NCBI GenBank assembly: GCA_950295325.1
Contig: OX485806.1
Span: 56,043,169-56,107,168 of the forward strand
Direction of reading: 5' to 3'
DNA from: Polytrichum commune
Lineage: Eukaryota; Streptophyta; Polytrichopsida; Polytrichales; Polytrichaceae
Length of the DNA stretch: 64,000 bases
Each line of letters opens with the position of its first letter. Positions within the stretch are counted from its first letter, which is position 1. Below the pieces are notes generated by a model, which saw only the letters and a program-made list of their open reading frames with translations, was not told the DNA's origin and searched no databases. The position numbers and the translations under genes were made by a program. This document shows positions 34,572-46,552 of the stretch, one piece after another.

Positions 34572-37248
34572 ATGGTGCGTTCGTTCTCTCTTTGCTGACA
34601 TCTCCTTGACATGGAAATGTGCATTGTCACGTAATTTCGTTTACGTCGAAGGCATTCCGGCTGAAATCCGTGGTATTATCGCTCCTTAATTTGAAGGTTC
34701 TGTTCTCTGAAACATGAAAGATGTTCATCATGTATTGGTCTGCGTTCCTTCACGGATCAGCTGATGGTGTGATCGCCTTTGAATAGTACTCTCCCGGGTT
34801 AGGGTTGTACTCGGTATAGTAGTAATTTATTGTGTTATGTCTTGCCTTGGATCATATATTATGGATTCATTATATTGATGCAATATTTTTGAGGTCGTGG
34901 AATCAGAATCCGTTATATTTTGTTTCCATGTGTGCCTCATATCGGCCAGATGAAACCTAGGTTAAATCTGCAATCCTTACTGGTCTCTGCATCATTTGCA
35001 AGACTTTGTTGTGACACTTATATCTTTATTGCGTGTAATCATTCTAAACGAATAGCATATGATTCTTGAGGATCCTCGCAATTGTTTAAGCCTGCCTCGA
35101 CGCGCTCATAGCTCACATTCTTAGAACGATAGTCTGTTATTCTTGTGAGGATTGCGTCACTTACTCTTTTCGACTGTCCAGTGGATTGTGTAGTTTAACA
35201 CCAGCAGGTCCACTAGGATATATGTTTAGAGTATGAATGCCTGCAATTATATCGACATCTGATCAGATGCTGCTGGGTGGGGGTCAATTATAGATTCGAT
35301 TCATTCTCTTGCAGAACCGGCAGGGCAAGACACGACTTGCCAAGTACTATGTTCCACTTGAGGATTCGGAGAAGCACAAGCTTGAGGATGAGGTATTTCC
35401 CTTTGATCTCATTCTTGTCTTCGGTTTCTTGTAAACTCAGAAAATCTAAGGTTTCTTTCGTCGTCTAGCCAAAGTCCTAGAAAATATGAGCACCTCCTGT
35501 TGTGATTATTTGCACCTTGGTTTTGGGGTATCTTCCATGTGGCATTGTTCCATGTGTCTTCCATATTCCTTTTTACTCCTGCATTCCCCTCTATAGGTGC
35601 AATATGTCATGGCCAGTCGGAATTCAGCCCAGTTAAGCACCAATGAAATTTCTGAATTTCTTTGTTGAGTAGCGTAAATACCACTGTTGTTATTAACAAG
35701 GATGGAAATTGTCACACTGAGGCAGCCTCTGTGGATCCTCTTTATTTGCTGCACCTTGAGACCATCGAAACTGTAACGCATAAACAACCTTTACTTTGTC
35801 CGGCCCAGAAGTAAAAGCAAGCTTGCCTTCAGCTGGGACGCCTAATGTCTGAGTCTCAGAAAAGACAAATAGTTTCATTTTGATAAAGGCCATGAAACAT
35901 TTAAAGAGGTAGAGGTGGTAGATAGTTTAATTATAAAAAGTATACTCAAGGGCAGATCCTTAGAAACGAGGGTTCTCCATAAAATATAACACATAGACTT
36001 GTTTCATAACTTGATGAGCCCAATTCATACCTTAAAGTTAGACACACACACAGAACGAAAACAATGTCTGGTGACAACGGTCACTGACTTAGAACCGGCT
36101 TCGCTGGCCAACTGTAGAAGTAGGATTGGCTGAGCGCCTTACCATTATATTCTTCACCGCTGCAGGTTCACAGGCTGGTGGTGAACAGAGATCCTAAGTT
36201 TACCAACTTTGTAGAGGTTTATCACTAACTTTGCACAGCCCTCAATTATATATATATTTATATATATTATTTTCCTTCCTCTTAATGGTCTTGCTTTCAT
36301 TTATGATATCCATAATTTTTGTAATTCCGTAATGACCACACACATTGTGAGAACTGTTGTGAATGAGACATTGTATGATCATCAAATTATGTGCATCTGC
36401 AAATTTATTCTTGAGATGATAGCGATAGGATGTCTTAGATTCTCAACTGGCATTTAGACATGTGTATATGTATTTCCTGTAGATAATTATCTCATTGATC
36501 TTCATATTTGACATTTGTATTTCTTCTAACTTGAGTATTTTTTTGACAGTTTCGGACTCACAAAGTGATTTATCGTCGGTATGCTGGGCTCTTCTTCTCC
36601 ATGTGTGTGGACATTACGGACAACGAGCTGGCATATCTTGAAAGTATTCATCTTTTTGTCGAGATTTTGGATCACTTCTTCAGTAATGTGTGTGAGCTGG
36701 ATCTGGTTTTCAACTTCAACAAGGTATTAAAACTCCTGATATATTGCTGGAAATAGAATAGCTTCCACTCATCCGCAGGGCTGTTCCCTGGTTTTTATTG
36801 GTTCAGTGGTATCCTTTCTGGTGATTCATGAAAACATGTAGCCTGGAAGATGCATGTGGCTGGAGATGAATGTGTGCCTGTTTCATTAAAAAGCACTAAT
36901 GGTAAGATTTGCATGTGTGGTACAGTAATTCTCCACTAACCTCAGGGAATTGACTGGGCAAAGTATCACTAACATTATGGAATTGGTTTGAGATTCACCA
37001 CTACTATTGTTCTAAGATCGTATTGTATGTATTTGCAGGTCTATTTGATACTTGATGAGTTTATTCTTGCAGGCGAGCTACAAGAAACTAGCAAGAAGGT
37101 GAAATTATTGAGTTTCATGTTAATGTTTCCAGTCTTGATGTTCACATCTTGCATTCAATCTCCTCTGCAGTTGCAATTGAAATCATAGCTCTGTTTTGAT
37201 CTGCAGGCAATTATTGAACGGATGGGTGAGTTGGAGAAAATGGAATGA
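34572..37248 (+). CDS. AP2S: AP-2 complex subunit sigma (clathrin adaptor small chain), 6 exons
   Basis: The product is the small chain of the AP-2 adaptor, which helps select cargo and link the plasma membrane to clathrin in endocytosis. Coding exons are 34572-34574, 35294-35392, 36166-36216, 36550-36723, 37039-37098 and 37207-37248. All introns are GT-AG and phase 0. They join to exactly 142 residues, the usual length of AP-2 sigma. The first coding exon is only ATG (ATG|gtgcgt); exon 2 supplies [19 protein letters not shown]. Conserved parts include Arg15 of [42 protein letters not shown] and [12 protein letters not shown], and the tail ends [12 protein letters not shown]. No stops or frameshifts are seen, and codon use looks normal. 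It is the only clear host gene here; a MULE ends 246 bp before its start codon. Confusion with sigma-1 or sigma-3 is unlikely given the residues. Confidence 0.96.
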
Positions 37249-39936
37249 CTAAACTTGTCTATTCTTTACCTTCAGAGAGTTCTTGTCCTCTGCAGTTTTC
37301 ATGAGGACTATCAATCTGATCAGGGTATGCTGTCTTTACAACAAGCCTTCCAGTTATGCTGGTAGCAATATTATTGGAGTTCCTGAATCACATATACACA
37401 ATTTGGTGTGATGGAGTAGCCAGTACTGTACACTTAATTCATTCATTTTACTATTTGTGTGAATATCCATTTTGTTATACATGGTAAGAAGGTTTATCTT
37501 GTTGACAATGTTAATTGGATAGACTGGACAACACCAATAGTATGGACTTTTTTTTGAATTTGTGGTATTTGCTGCACTAATTAGTTCAATCATGGCACCC
37601 TCATATCTCCACCAGCAAATTTTGTTTTCAATTTTCAAGAGAAGCCACTTTGGCCCCCACCCTCGAGCTTTGTTTAGCACATGTGTCTTCCTAAACTCTC
37701 TTGTGACTGCTGAAAAGTGTGGCAAATAATTCAAAAAATAGGGGCCTTAATTTTTGACCAAAAATGGAATTGAAATGTGACCTGAAGTGTAACTTTAAGA
37801 GCAAGTGGCATTGAGAGTGGAGTTGGCGAGAACCTTTTGTATGACAGTGCAAACTCATGATTTCAAGACATTTGCATGGCAGTGGTATGGCAGCCACATT
37901 TCAATGACTTTACCTGTCTAGTTTCTTCTTGGACACTTCAAAGTCGTTTGGAGGAATCAAACCTACACCTGCAAACATCTGACAGCCGTACACACCAAAC
38001 TTCGGACCTCAGCTTTCTTTGCAACTGTACGATCTGCAAGCCTAGACAATAAGATCAATACCAACAGCCCAATGGGCGCACACCAAATAGCAGCGAAATA
38101 ACTTTGGACGTGTACTCTAATACGGATGTTATACTTGTATTTGTATCCTTTTGTAGATATTTGTATCCTTTTGCCAAATGTTGCCAAGTTGGGACAATTA
38201 CATGGAAAAATCGCAATTTGAGTGGAATTTGAGAAGCCTCACCAATAATTGTGCACTACACAATGGACATCAAAATGCAGACCTCTTATACTGAGGGGTT
38301 CCTGCATTTTCAAAATAGGCTGTAAAGTGAGTATTGCAAGCTTGCTTTTTAAGGCAAAATTGTTGACATAAAGCCAAAGAACATAAACTAACTCTCAAAA
38401 CTGAGTCAGTGACACCAAGCACGACATCGGATTGAAATCGATTGATTTTAGTCTCATCACTAATAATTACCCTATACCAATCATGGATAGTCTAATCTTG
38501 AAGATGATGAGCATATTCCAACCTACAATGCACATTCTTTGGCCATGAGCAATGACTTCTTTTGCTTCTCTAATGACCCAAAGCATGTTTCACTATCACA
38601 TTGAAGGGCTTACTTAAAGCATTCCTCAGCTCTGCATCATTATTTAGTTCACCAACTATGATGGCTCTTTCATATGTTTGTCATGGAGCATGGGTAATGC
38701 TTCTTGGGCGCCATCCTCTTGAAGGCTTCACATGAGGAACACACTCTCTACGAATTCTAAAGGATGTACATTGAGAGATGCGCCCATGTTGCAACATGAC
38801 TATAGCATTCAATCTCTTCTCCTTTGGTAATGCTTTCATGGGCCAAAAAAAAAACTTCACAACTATAAGAGAAAATGTCCTAAGAGACCTCACTATTAAC
38901 CAAAAGTGAGAGGAAAAACAAAAGGCAACGTTGTGAACTTATTCTTGTAATTGAAGGTGAGTGATGAAAAAAATTCCAAAATACAATCAATAAACCAAAG
39001 TTCATTCAAAATACAATTTCTCTTATTGTTATAATACTCATGCTAAAATTTAAAAAGATGATAGCCAACTTGGTTGCGCATTTGACCCAATGTATAGTTT
39101 GGGCAAAAAATCAACAATCTTCTTGTTGAAATACAATACAACTAGAAATAAGATTGCACAAGTAAAAACACATATACAAAGGTATGTCAACATTGTTTGG
39201 GGTGAGATGGTCATTTCCACTCTTTGCTTAGCTTTTAATTGCATTGTTCCTTTTTGGTTCATATGATGCACAAACCCCACTTCTCACAAAGCATATGCAT
39301 TTATTCAAATCTTATTCATTCATATACTTCTAACAATCACAATTATATGACTATGAACAACCTAATGTTCTTACCTCAACACTTCCACATTACAAAAAGA
39401 AAAATGATTGCAATTTCATTTTCATTAATAGTGATTGTTGCCTCTCCATGTTTTTGGATGACAGGGTTTCACACAACTTCAAAGAATCACCAAAATATAC
39501 CACATTGGCCATTTCTTCACCATATTGGGGCAGAATGTGGTTCTTTCATCATTCTACAAGTGGTCGGTGCTACCTTGTGGGGTACTTCACTCCTCTAAAA
39601 ATTGACCCTCTTTATGAATACCTAAACTTGGTTGCATTCCATCATTACAATAGTTGTAGGACGGAGTGTTAGAAAACACCCTGTGTTTGCTGGTCTTTTT
39701 CTTGTTTCTTAAATTTCACCTTGGTTATCTCTCACTTGTTTTTATACACTCCTCAATATCTTCACCAAAATCATGTAAAAGCGATTTAAAAGATTAATCC
39801 ATCCCAACCATCGTTAGAGCTTCATTTCTCTCACTTGAATATATTTCCAACACTCGTTCTATCCTCCATGAATACACCTATTTTTGATAATCTTGGTAGT
39901 CTTCAAACACGTTAGTCTATATGCTTTAGAAACTTT
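37249..39936. other. AP-2 sigma 3' flank and gene-free DNA
   Basis: The 3' untranslated region begins at 37249, but I see no single convincing polyadenylation signal. Beyond it only short frames without family resemblance occur, and no repeats with clear ends. Confidence 0.5.
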
Positions 39937-39992
39937 GCAATAACTAAGTCACTAAACCCTAAACCCTAAACCCTAAAATATGGAGTTATTGC
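39937..39992. repeat. Interstitial telomere-type repeat inside an inverted repeat
   Basis: About 3.6 copies of CCCTAAA at 39952-39978 are flanked by GCAATAACT (39937-39945) and its exact reverse complement AGTTATTGC (39984-39992). Confidence 0.8.
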
Positions 39993-40159
39993 ATCAAGCC
40001 TATTCATTTTTTGGTTAGTTACCATCGTATATGCAATGCATCCAAACATACGCATGTGTGTAATGCAAAGTCAATCATGTTCCATATTTCTTTGGGTATA
40101 ATAGACAACTATACTCTTGTTGGATACCGATTACATATGTAAACTGCATTTGACATCAC

Positions 40160-41404
40160 TTTTGTCCAAAATACATTATTGAGGTTTTAGGCATAAATAT
40201 CCTCTTTGCATTTATACAATGGTGCAATTTGCACGCTTCGCCACTATTTTTGCTATGGCCTGTACGGGGTGGATGTTTGTTTTTCAATGCCATTTTCATT
40301 TCAAAAATGTTGCAAATCCTCCGAAATGAATTCACCACCATTATCTGATTGAAATGCTTTGATTTTGTGCTCTACAAGGACCTTGAACTTCTCCAAGTAC
40401 TTTTTTTTGGACTTCAACATGTAGATTTATATTTTCCTCGTAAAATCGTCAATAAAGGTGATAAAATGCCTCGCACCACTCATAGATATGCATTTCATAG
40501 GGCCATAGACGTCCAAATGCACATTTTTTAAAGATTTAGTGGTTCATTTCCCCCATCATTGGAAGATATTATATTATGTTGTTTACCCTCAATGTATGCT
40601 TCACAAATCAATAAAGATGTAGGACAAAAAATTTAGCCATGTCCATGTCATATACTGTATTTTGAAAGGCACGAAGACTCTTTACATTCAAATGTCCAAG
40701 CTCACGAGGCGAAAGCTCAAGTGCATCATTTTTCTTCCATGATTGTGCCAAATTGGTTGCATCCACTTTATGCATCTTAATAAAATTCATTTGGTACAAA
40801 TGGCCTTCATGTAGCGCTATTGAAACAACTTCCTTGTTAGGAGCTTTTATAATGATGTAATTTAGGTTGCATTGCATATTCAATTCATTTGACAAATTCT
40901 TACTCACCAAAAGTAAATTTACATTTAGTTTGAACACATGAAGGGTATCTTTGATGTGAACCATTTTGATTTCACCAAATTTGACATTGAATGGAATAAT
41001 TGCCTTATATGTGTCAAATGCCGTTCTATGGAAAGTTGTGTATTTCAATGCTTTTGAATCCATGATCCACTTATACGAATGTGTTCCATGTTGTCTGATA
41101 AATTCATAGTCATGATTTTTTTGGGTAATGTTTGTATTATCTTTGTCAAGTTCTTTGTATTGTACAAAATACGTGCAATGTAGTTTGGTTTACTACAATA
41201 GTAACATGTCATGATATCTTTGTGTGAAGATAAATTGCCTCTTTTATTTTGAGACAACACCATCACAATATCATCATTTTTTTTAATTTTTTTAATTTTA
41301 ATTTTAATTTTGACGTCTCGTGCACTAAATATGTTGTTATATAATCTAAAGTTCTTTCAGGCATGGTGTCCAAAGTGATGATCAAATGTTTGTATAAAAT
41401 AGAT
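40160..41404 (-). pseudogene. Copia (Ty1-type) gag-protease-integrase remnant
   Basis: Reading leftward, a gag end (TMPER... then MTCYYCSKPNYIA, a broken zinc knuckle) is followed by a protease-like region (VHIKDTLHVFKLNVNLLLVSKNLSNEL) and the pre-integrase segment (LELSPRELGHLNVKSLRAF). Integrase follows in pieces: GKQHNI, KSKHFNQIMVVNSF (the position of SDNGGEF) and FRRICN. RT is not seen. Stops and frameshifts show it is dead. The right end stops at the family-B LTR fragment at 41409. Confidence 0.8.
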
Positions 41405-41408
41405 AAAT

Positions 41409-42057
41409 TGTTGCGCACCTCTTTATGAGGAGTGCTTGCAACATCATGGCCACTAGGGGGATCCTAGAGTGAAACTCAAGACTTGTGGCGCCACAGGTGA
41501 AAGGGCCCAAGTGATCCTAGTGTGGGTGGGGGCCCTGGGTGTTGAGATCGCGTCCCACCCATGGAGACAAGGAGTCACAAGGGTAAGGTCATAAAACATT
41601 GGATAGCTTATTGCGTTTGGATTCTAAAATGCTTAAGAACTCCCCAATAAAAAGTGTGAGCTAGGAGATATGGCAATTTGAATGGGATGTTATCTAGGGA
41701 CAACGCCCAACACCTCCAAGGGGTGTTGTGGTGGAACAACAATGACTTGGGAGTAGATCATAAGATTGTTGAGGTTAGAGCAACCATTACTTTCTCACTT
41801 GCATGTATAAATGGGGCAAATAAAGAATCTATCGGCATCTACGCAAAGAGTAGGTGTCGATGAACTACTCGCTTGATAGAATTGGAGGTTAGACAACAAA
41901 GTTATGGAGGTTCGAGACTGTTGAGGGACTCCAACCCTAACGGCTAAGGGAAAATGTCTACCTTGCTCCAACTCTTAGGAGTGAGACAAAAAAAATTATT
42001 TGATAGCGGAATAAGGGCTATGTCTAAAGTTTTAGAGGCTTATATGGGGATGTCGTG
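41409..42057 (+). mobile_element. Family-B LTR fragment
   Basis: Begins TGTTGCGCACCTC and follows the 50488-51458 LTR through the GGGCCCAAGTGATCC and GTGAGCTAGGAGATATGG blocks to GGCTTATATGGGG near 42047, about the first 63 percent of that LTR. TAAAT occurs at both edges (41404-41408 and 42058-42062), which may be a target duplication of a deleted copy, although the right end lacks the normal terminus. Confidence 0.75.
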
Positions 42058-42062
42058 TAAAT

Positions 42063-42170
42063 AACAATCGTGTGTCACTGCATTTTGAGTACCAACCACC
42101 ACTAACAAATACAACCAACACATGGCAAAAATACATATAGACACACAAATACAACCAACACACCTCCACA
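42063..42170 (-). mobile_element. Start of the 3' LTR of Ty3 element 2 (partial)
   Basis: On the minus strand the sequence right after the purine tract begins TGTGGAGGTGTGTTGG, which fits an LTR starting with TG. It is cut short by the family-B fragment on its left. Two copies of a GTGTTGGTTGTATTTGT phrase occur in it. Confidence 0.45.
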
Positions 42171-42182
42171 TGCCCCCCCTCA
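42171..42182 (-). promoter_or_regulatory. Polypurine tract of Ty3 element 2
   Basis: The minus strand reads TGAGGGGGGGCA just before the LTR start, the expected plus-strand priming site. Confidence 0.5.
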
Positions 42183-45100
42183 GCTGACTATGGAATCCCG
42201 CCAAGCAGTAGATAATGAAGAATTGCTCCGCAACCAACGAGTGTGGTGAATGTCATTCCAAGGAATTGTAGGCTGGGTGCAGTGTGAGCCCCATCCTTAA
42301 TTGCCTATGATGTTTGGCCATCATATTCCAAATAATTAAATCCGTCGTCTTATGTTTCATCGCGTCTCTAAACTATAACCCATTATTTTTTATTTGGGCA
42401 TGCATAACACAGTGAAAGCCACACAAGATCATTGAGTACGATTGGTAGAAATATTAGGAATTAAAGATCCTCCACAACGAGGAATCTCCACTGTCCAGAT
42501 GGTAGAGAAGTCAAGGGTGGCCTCAAGCATGCCATCTGCCAACCACGTTGACATTGATCACACAAGAGCATAGTAGCTGCTCATTTCTTCTTCCCACACA
42601 CAGAACATGGAAGACCCTTTGGTACGACGCCAATTCAGGATGAATTGTACCATCAATGGATAGATGACATGGGATGCTCAAGACATTCCCGACCATCGTT
42701 GCCTTCCAACAACAACAAACCACTCGGCAACACCTCCTTTATTAGAAGGATAGTGCGCCCGCTCTGATATCCAATATCGTAGCTGCCTCACGTTGGAGAT
42801 AGACATAATCTCCTTGTCAGAATCTCCACAACTGAGGTTAGTAAGCACCATTGCGAATGCGTGCATGATGCAATGTATCACAAAGCTGAGCAATGGACAA
42901 ATTTTCAATGGCCATAGGCATGGCCCTCGAAAAGAATTGAGCCCGCTCTTGCAAATACTCTGCCCAAATATTTGGGTCATCCAAGTCCACAATAGGAGCT
43001 AGCATTTTCCGAATAGAGCTCGAGAGTATAGGCTCACGTCCATATAACAATTGATATAGGTCGTAGGACGCCAATGGGACATGCCTACTAAATCGATAGC
43101 CCATAGCAATCTAAGGCAACATAAGGTCCCAATTCTGATGGCTCCCCTGAAGTTATCCATACTTCCTCAAGCCATGTTTGGTTGTCTGAACACCTCGTTC
43201 ACAGAGATTAGGTACGGCTCTAGTGCTTCGACGTCCGAATGTTTCCAAATGCCTGTTGTTGCTCATGACCCCAAGTCCAAGGTTGGTCCTTGCTCGTAAG
43301 AATGGTGAGAAGTTTGGCAATCAAACTTGATGAATCGACGATAGTAATTCGCTAAGCCCAAGAAAACACGAAGTCTTGACATATCAACCGGTGTCATAAT
43401 TTTTTGCAAAGCATCGATCTTAGCTTGCTGCATCCCAAGACATCATGGAATAATCATATGGCCTAGATATGCTAGGCGGTCATAGAAAAACTTGCACTTT
43501 TCATGGTGCAAGTACAATCCCCACCGCCCCAACCATTAAAAAACGACTTGCAAATACCTCACATGCTCATGTGGTATCTTGCTGAAGATGATTATGTCAT
43601 CAATGTAACACCGAGAAAAGGGCAAGCCAGAGAGGACTTGGTCCATCAGTCTCTGAAACTCAGCAGGTGCATTCTTGAGGCCAAATGGAAGAAATTTCCA
43701 ATAGTACAGTTGATCTTTCCCATCCTGATCAACTCTCCAGAATGCAGTTTTCACTTTATCTCCCGCAAGTAATGGGAGCTGGAGATAGCCGGATCTCAAA
43801 CCTAGGGTGTTAAAGACTCAAGAAAATCCAATGGCATCAAATAATTCCTCCAAGATTGGCAGGGGATACCGATCTGATTTGGTCTTGTAATTAACTGGAC
43901 GATAATCCCTACACATCCGCTTCTCCGTCCAATTGCCAAAGATATCCTACTTTGATGGCATAACCATAGCACAAACATATTTCCCGTTGGAAAGTTTGAT
44001 AAGCTTTGCTGCTAGAGCTCTTAACAACGAGCTTGGACACCAATCCTCTCAGGAACATTAAGCTTGTAAGGTCTCCAAAAAATAGGATGGTTGTCCTCCA
44101 ACTGAATGTGGATGGGTTTTCCTTTATATCCTTCAAGATCTTGAAGGCTAAAAGCAAAACACCTACGGTACAAACAGATAAATACTTGTGCCTCAACACT
44201 AGTGAGATGAGGGCCTAATTCCAATGGCCAATCATCAAACTTTGTGGTCTCCCTCTCCACCAAAGGGGAACCACTTGATGTTGCACCGACTCTAATTGCT
44301 ACTGAGAGGAGGGGGCATTAGCCATGCCCCCAACCTCAATGTCACCAATAGAATGTGGCCTCTCTTCTTTCCCCGCTATCACCATATCCATGGGACCCAA
44401 CCTTCGTAAGTCTACCTCGCTGATAAGTGTAACATCATGAGGGAGACGTGTAAAACACCCATGAATGGTAGTTGGATCCAACTGCCGTGGAGATGACAAC
44501 ATTAACTGGTGGATATGATGACGAACCACATGGGTGGACACCTAATTGTCATCCACATAGACATATTGGCGAACCATGAAACCAACCTCAATCACGGCCA
44601 CTAGTCCTATCCCGATGCCAAAGTGATCCCTTTGTCTGGCGGACACTATGAAATGGTATGTACCAACGCCAATGAGGTATCACGTATGACTGGTGTTGTA
44701 GAAATATAAGAGAGGACGATGTCCTCACACTTTCAGAATAGATCAAGGGAATCACGCCAAGGAGGAAAATAATCCTTCGTATGGCGCACCAATGCACCCT
44801 TAGGTACCATCTCCCGTTAATTGTCAGCACTCCCCATGAATGCCAATGACTCTTCCAATAATGTAGAAGCATATGGCAATGTATCCACAATAGCACCACA
44901 TAAAAAAACGATGGATAATGGTGCTATGGTCGCGGCCGCCATGAATGCCACAGGAATAAGTTCCCTATGGTTGTTTTCAGCTGACCAACCTAGTCAGACC
45001 CAAGCCTCCTCAATCCAGTTGTCCAAACCAAAACCGAAGGGCTACAGTGCTTGCTGACCAACTAGAATATTGTCGTTGGTTGCATTTGTCACCGCACACT

Positions 45101-46552
45101 GGAAAAGAACAGGTGCGGTGGATGTCCATGCTTCACGTAGAAGCTAAGATGCAGTGGCTCCCGAGTGTAACCAATGGCCCTCTCCATGTGGCCAATACAA
45201 GTGATGATGGTAAATGGGCAAGGAGCCAAGTCATCGGCTGTCAACAATAATTCTTGGGCAATCCTTTTGCTGATCATAATTGGTTATGCCCCCGAATCTA
45301 TCATCATACACTGGGGTGCAATCCAAATATGATTGCTTCCAACCCGACTAACCACCAAAATGCCGATATCATTCACCATACACATGACGCCGGGTTTAAT
45401 GTCACGGCGTTCGCGAGCAGGTCTAGCAACTACATCAGATAAATAAGTTGATCCTGCGGATTCTGGTGAGTCATAAGATGTGGTCAGGCCCCTGTCATCT
45501 AAGGTCCGTGCGTCAAAAGATACAATGGATTCTGCTGCAAGCCTCACTCGTTGTTTGGCTGTTTCCTCGAGATTTTTAGTAGGCGGGTAGAGCTGGTGAT
45601 TCCAACATTTGGTCAAACAATGCGAAATTCTTAAATCTCTCCTTCAAGGCGCCAAACTTTGCCTCTAACGTTGCTTTTTGTTTGTAAAAAAGGCATTTTT
45701 TGGGATGGAAAGCGAAGCACTTTTTCACCGCGTGATTGTTCCGCCCATAGTGAAAACACTTTATTGCTTTGGTAAACGTTGAATTGCGGAAACAAGTGGC
45801 TTGCGATTCAGATGACTTGCGGTGTAAACTTGCATTTGCTTCGAAGGACAACCTTCTTAGTTTGGTCCGGCTGCACACAAGACCAACAATATAAGGTCTT
45901 GTTCCCCTCCGCCTCTGCCAATGTTGCAGTCACGATCGGAGTCTTTGGGGACTTGCTAAAATCCATTAGCAAGGACACCAAAACAGTGGCATTGTGCTGA
46001 TACAAGACATGATCATACTGCTCTACAACAGTGAATGCCTCTACAAATGTCGTCCATCCATCATAATCCATGATGATCCTAGGTAACGTTAAGTCAATGA
46101 GGCGTTTGTCAATCTTGAATTAAAAAAAACTTTACCAACTTGCTCTCTACGAAAACACCTCCAGATTCTCTAGAAAATCTTGCCAACCTTGTGTACATGA
46201 TATGAGGTCTATCATCATTTTCCTGCCGGAAATCTTGGATCTACGGCATTAGATCCCGACGGAAGCCTTTATAGTCTTCCTCCAAATGAAGATGGATTTC
46301 TTGTAGATGATCAGAATTTGGCGAGGCCCTTAAAATAGCTAATGTCGCCTGGGTAGCTTGGACGTAACAATATAGTGGAAATACCTGCTCAACATACTCA
46401 TGGATGTGGAAGCGGAAACCTTCTCCAGGTTTACTAGGAAAATGCCCCTCTACATCCACTAGAAAGATGCCATTTGGTTGCTCCGTCTTAAGCACATGAA
46501 TGATCAATGAACTAGCAGCCGCTTCTTCCTTCAATGCGGAAACCAATTTCAC
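42183..46552 (-). pseudogene. Ty3 retrotransposon 2: decayed gag-protease-RT-integrase tail
   Basis: From right to left: gag (46552-46241 and later pieces), a zinc knuckle in which the second Cys is Tyr (KCFHYGRNNHAVKKC), then retropepsin with MMIDSGAQP and PCPFTIITCIGHMERA (about 45.3-45.1 kb). RT spans 44263-43380: PIFWRPYKLNVPER, DYRPVNYKTKSDRYPLP, SGYLQLPLLAGDKVKTAF, FGLKNAPAEFQRLMD and the active-site motif YIDDIIIFS, then RLRVFLGLANYYRRF. The C-terminal integrase part appears at 43104-42838 (YLLYGRE-like). Only about 300 bp separate RT from that tail, so RNase H and most of integrase are deleted. Stops and frameshifts are scattered. Confidence 0.88.

Noticed and set aside
42768-42780. 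TGGATATCAGAGC on the minus strand, similar to a Met-tRNA primer site
   Set aside because: It lies within coding-like sequence at the 3' end of Ty3 element 2, not beside an LTR end, and has an extra base compared with the true sites.
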